Below are positions 32,951 to 43,899 of a stretch of 64,000 nucleotides of DNA, in pieces. The notes beneath the pieces were generated by a model. The model worked only from the letters and a program-made list of their open reading frames with translations, made no database searches and was not told the origin of the DNA. How positions within the stretch are numbered: position 1 is the first letter of the stretch; each line of letters opens with the position of its first letter. Made by a program: the position numbers and the translations under genes. Source of the stretch: Tetraselmis striata (Eukaryota; Chlorophyta; Chlorodendrophyceae; Chlorodendrales; Chlorodendraceae); the NCBI GenBank assembly GCA_006384855.1, contig VCJN01000421.1, forward strand, positions 62,001-126,000, written 5' to 3'.

Positions 32951-35900
32951 GTAGACGGGTGTGGCAGGCTACACGGCAGCGGGCCGGCGCGGCGGGGCGT
33001 AGCGCCGGCGGCGGCTTGGACAGTCGCCGACTTGCTCTCAGTCGTTGGCGTCGCCGCGGGCGCCGTGTCGGCGCCGAGGATCGACGCCGCAGCCAAGTCG
33101 CTCCAACTCGGCAGGCACCACCCGGCCGACGTGGTGGCCTTCGCTGAGGTCGCCGCTGCGTGGCTAGCCAAGGCGCGCGCCGTGCTGGCCGAGCGGCACC
33201 GCCGTCGGGGGGCGCGCCGCGGCGGTGGAGCGGGACAATCGTCACTGCGGTCGTCGCCCGCATTGCCGTCCGTCGCTGCGTTCCGGGGCGTCGTAGCGCG
33301 CCCAGTTGTTGCTTCCGCACCGCCAGAGGTGGGTGCACCGGCCGGCCACCCAGGTAGCCAGGCCTCACGAGCTCGGTATCCCCCCCCCCCTACTCGCCCA
33401 GCTCCAGCCGGCGACGGGTTGGGGTGGGGCGCGGTGGACCATCTCTCCGACGTGGACATGGTGCACATGCCGGCGGAGATGTCCATGGAGACGGTGCCTA
33501 TTGACTTTCAACAAGAGTGGGCGGAGGCACAACGCTGCGTGAATGAGCGGGTGGTGGCGGCGGTGGAGGCCGATGACCCCCGTGGTGTTGGATAGGGCGT
33601 TGAAGTGGAAGTACCTACTGCCGCAATTGTTGCTTAGGGCCCCGAGCCGAGGCGGGCGGCGGCGGCAACAAGCCTTGGCGTGGCGCTTCCGCGCTTTTGC
33701 GGAGAGGCGCATGACCGAACTCGTGCGCTCATGGGACGACGCGCGCACTGAGGCGTTCTACGCCGGACATGCCCGCCAGCGTCGAACGGACGCCGATCTC
33801 TTTGCGGCGCTGCTCGTGGGCATGCGGACACCGTTGTGGCGTTGGTGGAGGACGGAGAGCTCAGTCTCCCGAGCGGCGGGCCGACTAGGGTATGGGCGAC
33901 CTATCCGATATTGCTATCCTCGCCCAGCTGCGCGACAAGCACCCGTCCCGTAGCCACCCGATCCCAGACGCCGCGTATGACATTCCGGTCGACAAGACCG
34001 CCCTGACGATGAATATGCGCGTGCCGTACCAAAAACTCCATCAGCACGTGGCGGCGGGGCCCTCAGGCATGCGCAACGAGTATCTCAGCTGCTTGGTGGG
34101 CGAATACGCCCCGGCGTCCGGGCCTGCGGCGGTCCGCGCCATGTCGGAGGTCGCCTCCATGTACCTCCCAGTAGGTCGCCTGCCCGGGTGGTTCAACGGG
34201 CTCTTCGCCTCTGCTAGGCTCGTGGCACATGTCAAGAAGCTAGGCGAGGGGAGGGCCCCGGACGTGCGGCCTGTGGCAGTCGGGGAGGCGGAGCGGCGCG
34301 CAGCGGAGCGGGAAGTGGTGGACAACATGAAGGAGGCATATGTGTCGGCGCTTGCTCCATCTCAGCTCGGCGTTGGCATTTCCGCGGGCGATTCTATGCT
34401 CATCCGCGGCGTCCGGCTCATCGCCGATAAGCTTGGCCCACGTGCCGTCATCGTCCACACCGACCTTCGCAACGCTTATTACAACGAGGCATGGCGTCGC
34501 ACCATCATCCAACGCCACATCGATTGCTCTCCACTACACCATGTCATCCCTGCGCTCCTAGCCTCCCACTCCACGACTTCGTATCTGGTCGTGGACAACC
34601 GGTTCGCCCCTCTGCCGGCGGAGGACGGCGTGCAACAGGGCGCACCGTTGGCCACGACTTCCTTTTGCATCGCGAGTCACCCGCCCGAGGTGCCGCAGTG
34701 TGACGGCGTGTTGGAGGTCACTGACGGGGCGGCGCGCTTCAACGCCGACGATGGATTTTTGGTGGGCCTCCCGGAGCACTTTTGGCCAGCTCTTCACGCC
34801 TTCCGCACGTCCATCAAGGCGTCCGTGGGGCTTGAGGCGCGCTTCGACAAGATGCAGGCGTACATACATGGAGGCCGCGCGGCGTGAGGCTCCGGCCGAC
34901 ATCGAGTGGCCCGAGCTAGATGGCCATCACGGCATCGCGGTCCTCAACGTGCCGCTCGGATCGCCAGAGTATGTGCATGCGTACATGCGCGGCAAGGCGG
35001 AGGAGCTACGAGAGGAGGTGGACGCTAGCTTGAGCAAGCTTCGGTCTGCCAAGCTCAGCCGTCGGTACACCCACGCCCTGCATCACCACGCATGGGCCAT
35101 GCTCAAGCATTGCATGCAATACAACAGCGCGGGGTATTGGCTCCGCAATTGCCTTCCGACCGAGGTGGAGGCCTTTGCGGAGGCGGTGGATGCCACCGTC
35201 CTCGCGGCGGTCGAACGGGTGCTAGGGGTCTCTTTTGATCCCTCCACGTACGGCACCGACACCAGCCCGGTTGTCACCGATTTCCTGGCGGAGCTTTTGC
35301 ACGACCCCGACCCCATGGCATCGGAGGTGGCTGCTTTGAGCGAGGATGCAGTGGCCAGGGCGCGCAGCAGGCTTCACCTCCCCACTCGGTTGAAGGGAGC
35401 TGGCATCCGCCGCATGGCTACCGTTCGTGATGCCGCCTTCATCGGCTGCATGACTGACATCCTCCCAAGGTTCCTAACTAGGAACTCCGGCACCAACACC
35501 CCCACCTCTGGTTTCTTTGACCCATAGCTCGGGTCCGTACTTGGCCGAGGCAGCTTCAACGCAACTTCTTCGGTCCGCTTGCCGGTATGACGACTTCCTC
35601 AACGATGCTCATGGGTCGGACAGCTACGCCGCAGAGATGCGCGAGGCGTGGGGCCGCCTCCAAGCGGCTATTGCTGGCCATCTCAGCGACGCAGATGCGC
35701 GCGTGATGGATCGGGAAGTGGAGGTTGCGTCGGGCTCGCAAAAGGAGCTGACGGCATTCCTAGACCATGCCAACAACTCTCGGCTTCGAAATGAGGTGTG
35801 CGCTCTTCCTGTCCCATGTAGGGAACGGATCGTGTTCAACCAGCTCGACGCGGCGTCGGGCATGTGGACAGTGGCCATCCCCACCGCGCGGACCGTCATG

Positions 35901-36880
35901 ACTCCGCATGCTTGAGCTGCGGGAGGTCGCTGCCGGGTACTTCTTTCTGCCTAGACCGTGCTTGGCCCCGGTGGTTGGGAGCCAGATCATTCTGGCCTCG
36001 ACAGAGCACAACCCCGTCACTGTTGACCTATACAGCGACGCGCTCTTGAACCTCCCGGCGCTTGCAGACGCTCACTGGCGTGTACAGCACGACGCTATCG
36101 AAGACGCCTTCCGCAATCACTGTGTTCACGACCTAGGTATCGCTGTACGGCGGGAGGTGGATGACTTGACTGTTCCAGCAGGCAGTGCCTCTCGCTCGGC
36201 AACACCGTACCCAGGGATGAACTCAAGGACCTAGTGCCGGACGCAGAGCTCTCCCTTCCGGCGTTCAACGTCGTGACCGGGAGTTATGATCCCCGGAGCT
36301 TGAAGTCCACGCGGCTGGAGTTCAAGACTATGCGGTACGGGGTCAAGTACGCTGCAGTGCCCCGGGCCACGGCTGTGGATCGGTTTGAGCGCTCCCTGTT
36401 GGGCGACATACAACGGGGGCTGGCTGCGCGGGATGCGGCGTGGCACAACACGGAGCCCGGACAGAAGGGTCCTCTTCGAGACATCCTGGATATGTCGGAG
36501 TACGTATACGGGCATGGTCTTCGGCACAGTGGGTGAGGTGAGCAAGGGGGTGCACCGCACTGTGTGTGGTATCGCATGCTTGGCTGCGGATCGGGGTGCC
36601 CTCTCATCGCGGGGCACTCGGTGCACCACCCGGGCTCACCATGAGGCCTTGCTCGCAAGAGATTTCCTCGGGGTCCTGAGCTTGGTGGCCGCTCGAGAGC
36701 GCGCTCGCTGCCTCATCAGACGGCGCATATTCGTCTGCCATCCCGTTGCTGAAGCTGCACAGCACGTCCGAGGATCACCCACACACACACGTGCAAGCGT
36801 GGCCCGGACTGAACCGTGTGCGCATCACTCATCCATCCCGCCTTATGCGGGATGCGGGCCGCTTTTAGGCGGCTTCTTGT
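32894..36880 (+). pseudogene. RT-endonuclease LINE, copy 1 (decayed)
   Basis: This is a nearly full-length retroelement broken by several frameshifts and stops. An Ala/Arg-rich N-terminal region (about 32950-33600) is followed by VLPQ-type motifs. The reverse transcriptase (33892-34887) has RPVAVGEAERR, IVHTDLRNAYYNEAWR, GVQQGAPLATTSF and FNADDGFLVG (the catalytic DD pair). A connection region (34900-35900) follows, then a C-terminal part with VPDAELSLP and LEFKTMRYG. I read these as the D and E-x-K of a PD-(D/E)xK nuclease. Relative to copy 2 there is a stop at 35524-35526 (CAG to TAG) and a frameshift near 36200. The 3' end is a GC-rich hairpin, GGGCCGCTTTTAGGCGGC. A 650-bp 3' part is almost identical to copy 2. 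Confidence 0.75.
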
Positions 36881-37206
36881 GTTGATTTTTTAGTAATACT
36901 TTTAGTAGTAGGTGGATTTGGTACTGCCCTTTTTGTAATTCACACCAGTACCCTGTACGGGTGCATTTGCAAATTTACAGTTTTTTCCCCGCCCCCTGGA
37001 CAGGACTTGCCCATATGAGTAGCGCGACTACTAGCGACTACCCCTTGTACGGCCGACTCTACCCCGTCCGCCCCGTGTATAAACCAAACCCATCAGTAGC
37101 GACCACAGGGACCAGGGGTTGCCCCTGCTCGTACTGGTGTGAATTACAAAAAGGGCAGTTTCCCAGAATTAGAAAATCAACACAGCAAGCCGCCTAAAAG
37201 CGGCCC
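36868..37206. mobile_element. Inverted-repeat element A
   Basis: About 340 bp bounded by inverted copies of GGGCCGCTTTTAGGCGGC, TGTGTTGATTTT and TACTGCCCTTTTTGTAATTC / GAATTACAAAAAGGGCAGT. No ORF is present. The same sequence recurs as element B and, degraded, at 59107-59310. The left terminal hairpin is also the 3' end of the neighbouring LINE, so the element either inserted there or derives from the LINE end. Confidence 0.65.
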
Positions 37207-37250
37207 CTGCTCGTACCGGGACCCAAAATAAAAGGCCTTTATTTATTTCG

Positions 37251-37300
37251 GTGATTTCTGATATCGCCTTCTGCTGCTAGCTCATGTAAATATATATCAC
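37251..37300 (+). repeat. 50-bp GTGAT...ATCAC unit, copy 1
   Basis: Core ATATCGCCTTCTGCTGCTAG then CTCATGTAA, ending in ATATATCAC. Other copies lie at 37943-37992 (minus), 55901-55940 (plus) and 61887-61927 (minus). Confidence 0.8.
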
Positions 37301-37544
37301 TCCTACCATGCTAATGGGTCCCGGTACGAGCAGGGGCCGCTTTTAGGCGGCTTGTTGTGTTAATTTTTAGCAATACTTTTAGTAGTAGGTGGATTTGGTA
37401 CTGCCCTTTTTGTAATTCACACCAGTACCCTGTACGGGTGCATTTGCACATTTACAGTTTTGTCCCCGCCCCCTGGACAGGACTTGCCCATATGAGTAGC
37501 GCGACTACTAGCGACTACCCCTTGTACGCCCGACTCTACCCCGT

Positions 37545-37766
37545 GTGAGGATATATCCTATACCCTCACTAACCCTAATCAACCGTAGCGCACATTAAGG
37601 CGCGTAGCGCGCGCAACACTTGTAGGGGCTGCGCCTACGCCCTGCCGGCTGCCGGCGCCTGCTGATATATCAGCGCGGCGCCCCGCCGGAAATACAATAA
37701 TAACATTCTCACCCTCACAACCTCGGAGTGGCACAGACTCTTGCCACCGTAAGCGCATTCCCTCAC
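37545..37766. mobile_element. 222-bp nested insertion with 7-bp target duplication
   Basis: The insertion starts GTGAGGATAT and ends TTCCCTCAC, so the termini are inverted (GTGAGG/CCTCAC). It is flanked on both sides by ACCCCGT (37538-37544 and 37767-37773), and element A shows the empty site. The interior is GC-rich with short inverted repeats and no ORF. Confidence 0.75.
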
Positions 37767-37942
37767 ACCCCGTCCGCCCCGTGTAACCAAACCCATCAGT
37801 AGCGACCACAGGGACCAGGGGTTGCCCCTGCTCGTACTGGTGTGAATTACAAAAAGGGCAGTTCCCCAGAATTAGAAAATCAACACAGCAAGCCGCCTAA
37901 AAGCGGCCCCTGCTCGTACCGGGACCCATTAGCATGGTAGAA

Positions 37943-37992
37943 GTGATATATATTTACATGAGCTAGCAGCAGAAGGCGATATCAGAAATCAC
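37943..37992 (-). repeat. 50-bp GTGAT...ATCAC unit, copy 2
   Basis: This is the exact inverted counterpart of 37251-37300. It is followed by AATCAGAAAGGTCCTCT, which also accompanies the 55.9-kb copy in reverse complement. Confidence 0.8.
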
Positions 37993-38199
37993 CAAAATAA
38001 AAGGCAATCAGAAAGGTCCTCTACAGCGACTGCGGGGTGGAAGCAGTAACATGAAGTGATTTCTTGAATGTTGCGTCTAGCTCATGTAATCAATCACACA
38101 GTAACATGAAGTGATATATCCAAGTGCAAAAACGTCTCCCGCCAAATCCCGCCAAATCAAAGTTTCGTAGTAGTAACTGTACCATGAATGGTACCGTTG

Positions 38200-39812
38200 T
38201 CTGACCGCGTATTATTAGAGTATCTGCGCGTCCGCCGGACGTGCGCAGGGTTGAGAGAATGGGGATAGGTTTATTACATAAGGGCTGAGAGAATGGGTCT
38301 CGTACAATTGCCTTTGATATTGATCGCGTGGGTACCTGTACGGACTACTAGTATATTACTTAAATTTTCTATATTTTTCGGTGATAAACCTGTACGGACG
38401 ATCACGATGGCCGCTCTGCCCCCCTGCCGGCACGCCCAGCCTACACCACAGGCACAACGGTGCAGCAAACGGTGCCTGGAGTGACAAGCACAATCCCAGC
38501 CTGCACAGTCACAACTTCTGCTGAAGTCGGCCAGCCTTACCGTTTGACTTCATCGGGCCTTGCAAACTTGCGCACTGTTATGCTGGTGCCGCTCGTTCTC
38601 GGCTAACCGCAAGCTCGAGACTATGTCGCCTGTGGCGCCCGTCGTGCGCGATGAAGACAACATCCCCCTCGTTTGCGGCTTCGGCCAGGGCTTCGTTGAC
38701 GACCTCCGCGTGAAGCTGCCTTGGTATTGGATTTACATTAGGGACTGCCTCCACACCAAAGCCATCACCGCCGTGTTGTACATATTATGGGGCGCCCTCG
38801 TCGCCAATGCCGTCGCCTTCGGTGCGCTGCTGGGCGACGCCACGGAGGGCTACATGGGCGCCACCGAGACGCTCCTGGCGACCGCCACCCCGGGCATGAT
38901 ATATCCCCTTCTGTGCGGCCAGCCGCTGACTATCATGGGCGCCACCGGCCCTATCGCGGCGTACATCATCGCGCTGCGTACGTAGTATGGGTGCTCTCAT
39001 GGGCGTGTCGTTCCCGCCTTTCTACGCGTGGACTGGCATGTTCCTTTCGCTGTACCTATTTCTCGGCGCGATGTTCAGCATGTCCAGTGCTAATCGCATC
39101 GTGACCCGCTTCACGGAGGAGCCGTTATCCGTGCTGGTGTCGGTGATCTTCATCTACAAGGCGGTGTGCTATTTCTTCACATTGTTCGCCGACCCCACAG
39201 TGTCGCACGGTGTGGCCAAGACCGGGCTGTTCGTCGGCCTGGTGACTTTCTTCTCGGCGATTTCTATCCGCGGTTGCCGCAACGGGCGCCTATTCAACCA
39301 GTAGGTCCGCAACCGCGTGGCGGACTTCGCGCCCGTGATCGCCATCTTCCTGGGCCTGGGCATCTCGTGGTTGCTGATCGGGCACTACGGCATCGAGGAA
39401 ATTGACATGGACTTCTTGCCCTTCGTCGACGGCGACATCACCGCCACCACCCTAGCCACGGACGTGCGCCCCTGGCTGACGGACCTGTCGGACATCAACG
39501 TTGATGGCATCGGCCTGGCGGTTGTGGGCGGCATGTTTGCGTTCATTGTGCTCTTCTTCGACCAAAACATCATTGTGCGCCTGGTCAACGCCCGGGAGCA
39601 CAACCTCAAGAAGGGGTACGGCTACGACATGGACATGATGGCGTTGTAGTGCATGTGCATCATTCTGATGTCCCAGGTGGGCTGCCCCTAGATGGTGTCC
39701 GCGACGGTGCCATCCCCGAGCCACTGCCGCGCGCTGTGCTTCTTCGGCGATGAGGGTGGCAAGAAGGGTGAGGAGCATGATTATGAAGCGGCGCTCGAGG
39801 AGAAGTCCATGA
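38200..39812 (+). pseudogene. SLC4-type anion exchanger, dead copy
   Basis: This is a duplicate of the intact minus-strand gene at 53446-55236, covering about the first 400 codons (ATG at 38623) plus about 400 bp of upstream sequence. Several defects break it. A 4-bp insertion after IIALR gives a stop near 38984. A TGG-to-TAG change occurs at about 39302, with further stops at about 39647 and 39690. The homology ends abruptly near 39812, where a LINE-tail fragment begins. Most of the family core is still readable ([35 protein letters not shown]). It makes no functional transporter. Confidence 0.85.
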
Positions 39813-39825
39813 TGGTAGTCCAGAG

Positions 39826-39950
39826 TTCTATTTGTAGTGCGCATATTTTAAAGCACTGATGTAAGTAGTACAACAAGGAATGTACCTTGTATTATTTATC
39901 GTCGCTAGCTGTGATAGGGAGTACACATTACAACTAGTAGATTGGTACTA
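39826..39950 (+). mobile_element. Short LINE-tail fragment
   Basis: About 125 bp sharing TTTGTAGTGCGCATAT, ACAAGGAATGTACCTTGT and ACAACTAGTAGA with the tails at 32.9 and 63.0 kb. It marks the breakpoint of the SLC4 pseudogene. Confidence 0.65.
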
Positions 39951-40169
39951 ACAGTCCCTTTTTCCTTTCCCAGTACTTTGTTAGTACAGTGCATTCTCTT
40001 GACGCTATCCATGTAACCAACACTAATTCGCTCTGCGGCAACAAGCAGGCGGGCGCGCAGGCAACGGCGCCCCGCAATGGCGCCCTCCAAAAATGGTGCC
40101 TCTCCCCCTGCCGCCCTAAACAAGGACACCCCCCCCCTCCCCCCCCCACACACACACACTCACAGGGGG

Positions 40170-43100
40170 AACCGTATCGGGACCGCCTGCGCGAAGAGTT
40201 GGCGCGGCTTCGTAAGAGTTATCCGAGGGGTATGATCGTGGTGGTGGTGGGGGGGGGGGGGGGGGGGGGGTGGAACATGGATGAAAGGGAGTTGACGGCT
40301 CTACTCAGGCGTTGGCGGTGCCTTCCCGGCGGCAAGCCCATGTGGCCGCGGAATGCATCGGCGCGCAAACGCGGTACTTGTCGGAGGGGCAGCTGCCGCA
40401 TTCTCGACCACTTCGTTGAATGGCCTCCCACCATAGGCCCTCCCCCCTCTCTCTCGCCCTCGGCATGGGTGGAATACTCTTGGGACACCTCCGATCACTT
40501 CCCTGTCCCGTCTTCTTTCCTCGTGGGCGCCATCCATGAGGATATCTGTCCACCTCCCTGCATGAACGCATGTCTGCAAGGTCCATTCCCGAACCGGCCC
40601 ACGGTGACTCTCCCTTTGAATGGCCGAAGCCGTTCCACGATTTTCTCACCGCTAATCCGTTCGCTGTGCTCATCCCTCTAGATGACCCACCTGTAGACGG
40701 CGGGCTCTCGGGAGGGGTTGGGGGGGGGGGGGGGGGGGGGGTAGTTCCTAGACACCGGCGCCGACTATCTTATCCAGGCAATATGGTGGGCGGCGCGTGG
40801 AATAGGGGTTGTTACCAAGCCGAGGCGTCGTGGCCTAGGGCCGCCGCTGCAACGGTCTATCCTAGGTGCGATAAATCGTCGGCGCATGGCCTTTATGGCG
40901 TGCTGGATAACTAGGGGCCCTCGGGATGCCGCTTTAGCGTCGGCACATATGATGCTGCACGGCATAGGGTCCGGACACTAGCACGTACTAACCGCCGCCG
41001 CCAAGCAGAGGGAGCGGGCCGAGCAAAAAACGGCTTAGGATTTTAAGAATAAGGGTGGTGGGAGACGGGAGTTCTGGAAGTGGGCGCGCTCTCTCCGTAA
41101 GTAGGGCATGGTTCATTCGAGGGCGCGAACTACCAGCCAATACGCGATCCGATATCGGGGGTACTTCATACCGAGCCGGGCGAAATCAATGCGTGATGGG
41201 CGCGGCACTATCGGGAGCTGCTGCGTGACCCCCATCCACCCCCTAGCACAACGGGTTGCGATATACCGTGCGTGCGGCGTGGGAACACCGCCACGGTATA
41301 TCGCCACCCATTGCCCCCGCACTAAACAGGATTAATGGGCATATAACGTGGGAGGAACTAGTCAAAGCTCTTAGGCGTTAAAAAAATAACATAAGACCCA
41401 GGGACAAGATGGAATCACTGCGGAGGCTTTAAAATTGGCGATATACGCCCCAAATAGCCATTTTGGCAAGACATTGCCGGCCTTAATTAACGGGATATGG
41501 ACTAAGAACTATATCCCCCAGCAGTGGCGTAGCTCGGCCCTAGTATCGGTGCCCAAGAAAGGTTACGCGACCGTTATGAACAATTATAGGGGTATTTCGT
41601 TTATGGTTGCCGCTATGTAATTCCTTATGACCGTCATTACCCAACGCTTGCAAGACGTCTCCCAAGCTAAAGGGATAATCGGCCGTTGGCAAGCGGGTTT
41701 TATGCGGAATTGGGAGGGCCCCATGCAAGTCGCCAGCTTGTTCGATATCGCGGCTCGTCGCCAAGCGGCACGTCTACCCACGTACGGGGGTTTTGTTGAC
41801 TAAAGGAAGGCATGTGACACCGTACTTCATGAGCTTTTATTCCTTAAACTACTAGCCATAGGAGTCACGGGTCATATGCTTACCTTCATAAAACTTTATA
41901 CATGGATAGTATGGCACGGGTCAAGACAGGGGTGGCCCAGAGAACACTAACTATCAGACCCTATACCCATAGAGCGTGGCCTCCGACAGGGATGCCCCGC
42001 TTATTCCCCCATCCTATTTAACATATTTACTAACGATATATTTGATGAGGTAGAACATCTAGATGTACAAGGGTGAACCGACACATTAGCGGCACGGCAA
42101 CCACTTAAGAGTGCCAATTATACGCGTACGACGCTGTTAGTATCACAGCTCGTTCGATAATGTGCATGCCATGTTCGCCCACTTCTCGCAATGGGCGGAA
42201 GACCATTTTATGTTGTTTGGGGTACTTAAGTGTGGGGTGATGGCATTAGACCGATTTTCCGACGAGACCGCGTTACGCGAACAAGCTGCCCGATGGCAGC
42301 TTGGGGGTGGGGGGGGGGAGGGGGGGGGGGGGGGGGGGGGGGGGGGACGGGTACCGGTTGTAAATGAATATAGGTATATATTTGGGTACGGTCATTAAGT
42401 CGGATTTAGGTATACAACACATAGTAGACGACCGGATTAAGCAGGGTAAACGCGCCATTGAGGCGCTCGATTCGGTATTGGTCGGTGGACGGGACATTAT
42501 TCCTATTTATGTGCGTGTGGCTCTCCTTAAAACCTCTGTGCTGCCGGTTTTAACTCACGGGTGTGAAGTATGGGGCGTGGATAGAACTAGCGGCGCAAAT
42601 AAATTACAAACCGTACGCAATCAGTGCTTGCGGTGCCTCATTGGGGTGGGTAAAAAACTCCCATGGGGTGGCCACTGCACCGATGATGCGGGAATTGGAT
42701 ATTGCGCCCAGAGGCTACGGCCGCTGCGGCACGGGCTCGGGCGTTCCTTAAAGCATCTGACTTGAATACATGTATAACCCATTTAGTATATCAGCCACGT
42801 CGGGCGCGCCCTCACACGTGGACGTCGGGGACTGCGCAGTGTGGTTAGATCGATTAGATAGGGCGAACGTAGGGCTAGCTGAGGGGGCGCACCTTCCACT
42901 TGAGTGGAGGTCACTAGCCGCGCGCGAGGCCCCTAAACTAGTAAAGGCATCGGTGTGGGCGCGTTACGAATCGTCGGCATCGTTAGCACGCCATAAAACC
43001 TGGGGTATTTATGTCCATGCGTCTTATGCGTCAAACCCGTTGCCACAGTACGGTGTGGGTGTCCTCGCGGGGGTTGTGGCCGGGCTGCACATTATGATAC

Positions 43101-43640
43101 AATTACGCACCCGAGTATTTCCCACTGCCCGCCGATTGGCCCGATTTCATGCCATGTCTGAGCTGTTCCTGGAACACTGCCCTGCATGTGGCGGAGGTGA
43201 ATCTGAGACTATCAAACATATGCTGGTGGAGTGCCCGCGGTGGGCGTATCACCGTCATAATTTGGGTTGTTAGTTCCGGAGTTTAGGGATTTTATTAGTA
43301 GTTAGGTTATTGCGTCAACACATTAGGACTTAACTACCTTTATTTTGGGCGGGGTCCCCCCCTCCCTTCACGGCGCCACGGATTAACCTGGGAATGGAAA
43401 AATTTCCAGCTATGGCGTCGGGCCCTCCCTCACATTGCCTTCTTTGTTGCACATGTATCGCACTCCCGAAATGCTTTGCTCCGCGGGTTGGGGCTTGCCC
43501 CAACTCGCATTACTCGAATGGCCCGACGCCCAAACGGGTAGCTAGGGCGGACCTTTCGTGGTCGGTGCCGGGTGTTTTCATGGCAGTATTTCAGACGGTG
43601 GTGCAACAGTGTTGGAAATTCCATCATTAGCCTGTAATTA
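40170..43640 (+). pseudogene. Degenerate AP-endonuclease LINE
   Basis: This element belongs to a different LINE class from copies 1 and 2. About 40370-40560 reads RILDHFVEW...WDTSDHFPV, the C-terminal SDH motif of AP-type endonucleases. The reverse transcriptase follows with many stops: ISFMVAAM (41600), QAGFMRN and VASLFDIAARR (41690-41760), a degraded DTVLHELLFLKLL (41815), then GLRQGCPAYSPILFNIFTND (41975). The late RT/thumb region (VLPVLTHGCEVWG, 42540) is open. The C-terminal CPACGGGESETIKHMLVECP (43160-43230) is a CCHC zinc knuckle. Two long G-runs (40249-40271 and 42302-42347) interrupt it. The stop density shows long decay. Confidence 0.7.
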
Positions 43641-43899
43641 GTCTTGCAGAATGCTTCGGCAATTTGCTTCATGAATATAACGAAGCGTCGCCCACCCAGG
43701 GCTTTCCGTAACTGGATTGCTGCCTAAACGGCCTTCGTAGAGACGGTGCAAGGGTTTCACTAGTGCCAGTCCTATCCCGGGGACGAAAAAAAGTCCCTAT
43801 GCTGGGACCAGCGAGGGATATTATTTCCCACGATTTACAATACTTAAAACATTGCATGATCAACCACAGTACCCGGACACTATACCTGTACTCATCCAG

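Larger units (their letters stand above)
37231..38010. mobile_element. Inverted-repeat element B, with nested insertion
   Basis: This is a second copy of element A (37336-37909), interrupted by a 222-bp insertion. It is further enclosed by longer inverted flanks: 37231-37335 matches 37910-38010 in reverse complement, including the 50-bp GTGAT...ATCAC unit and GGGTCCCGGTACGAGCAGGG. The larger 780-bp palindromic unit may be the real mobile element. Confidence 0.65.
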
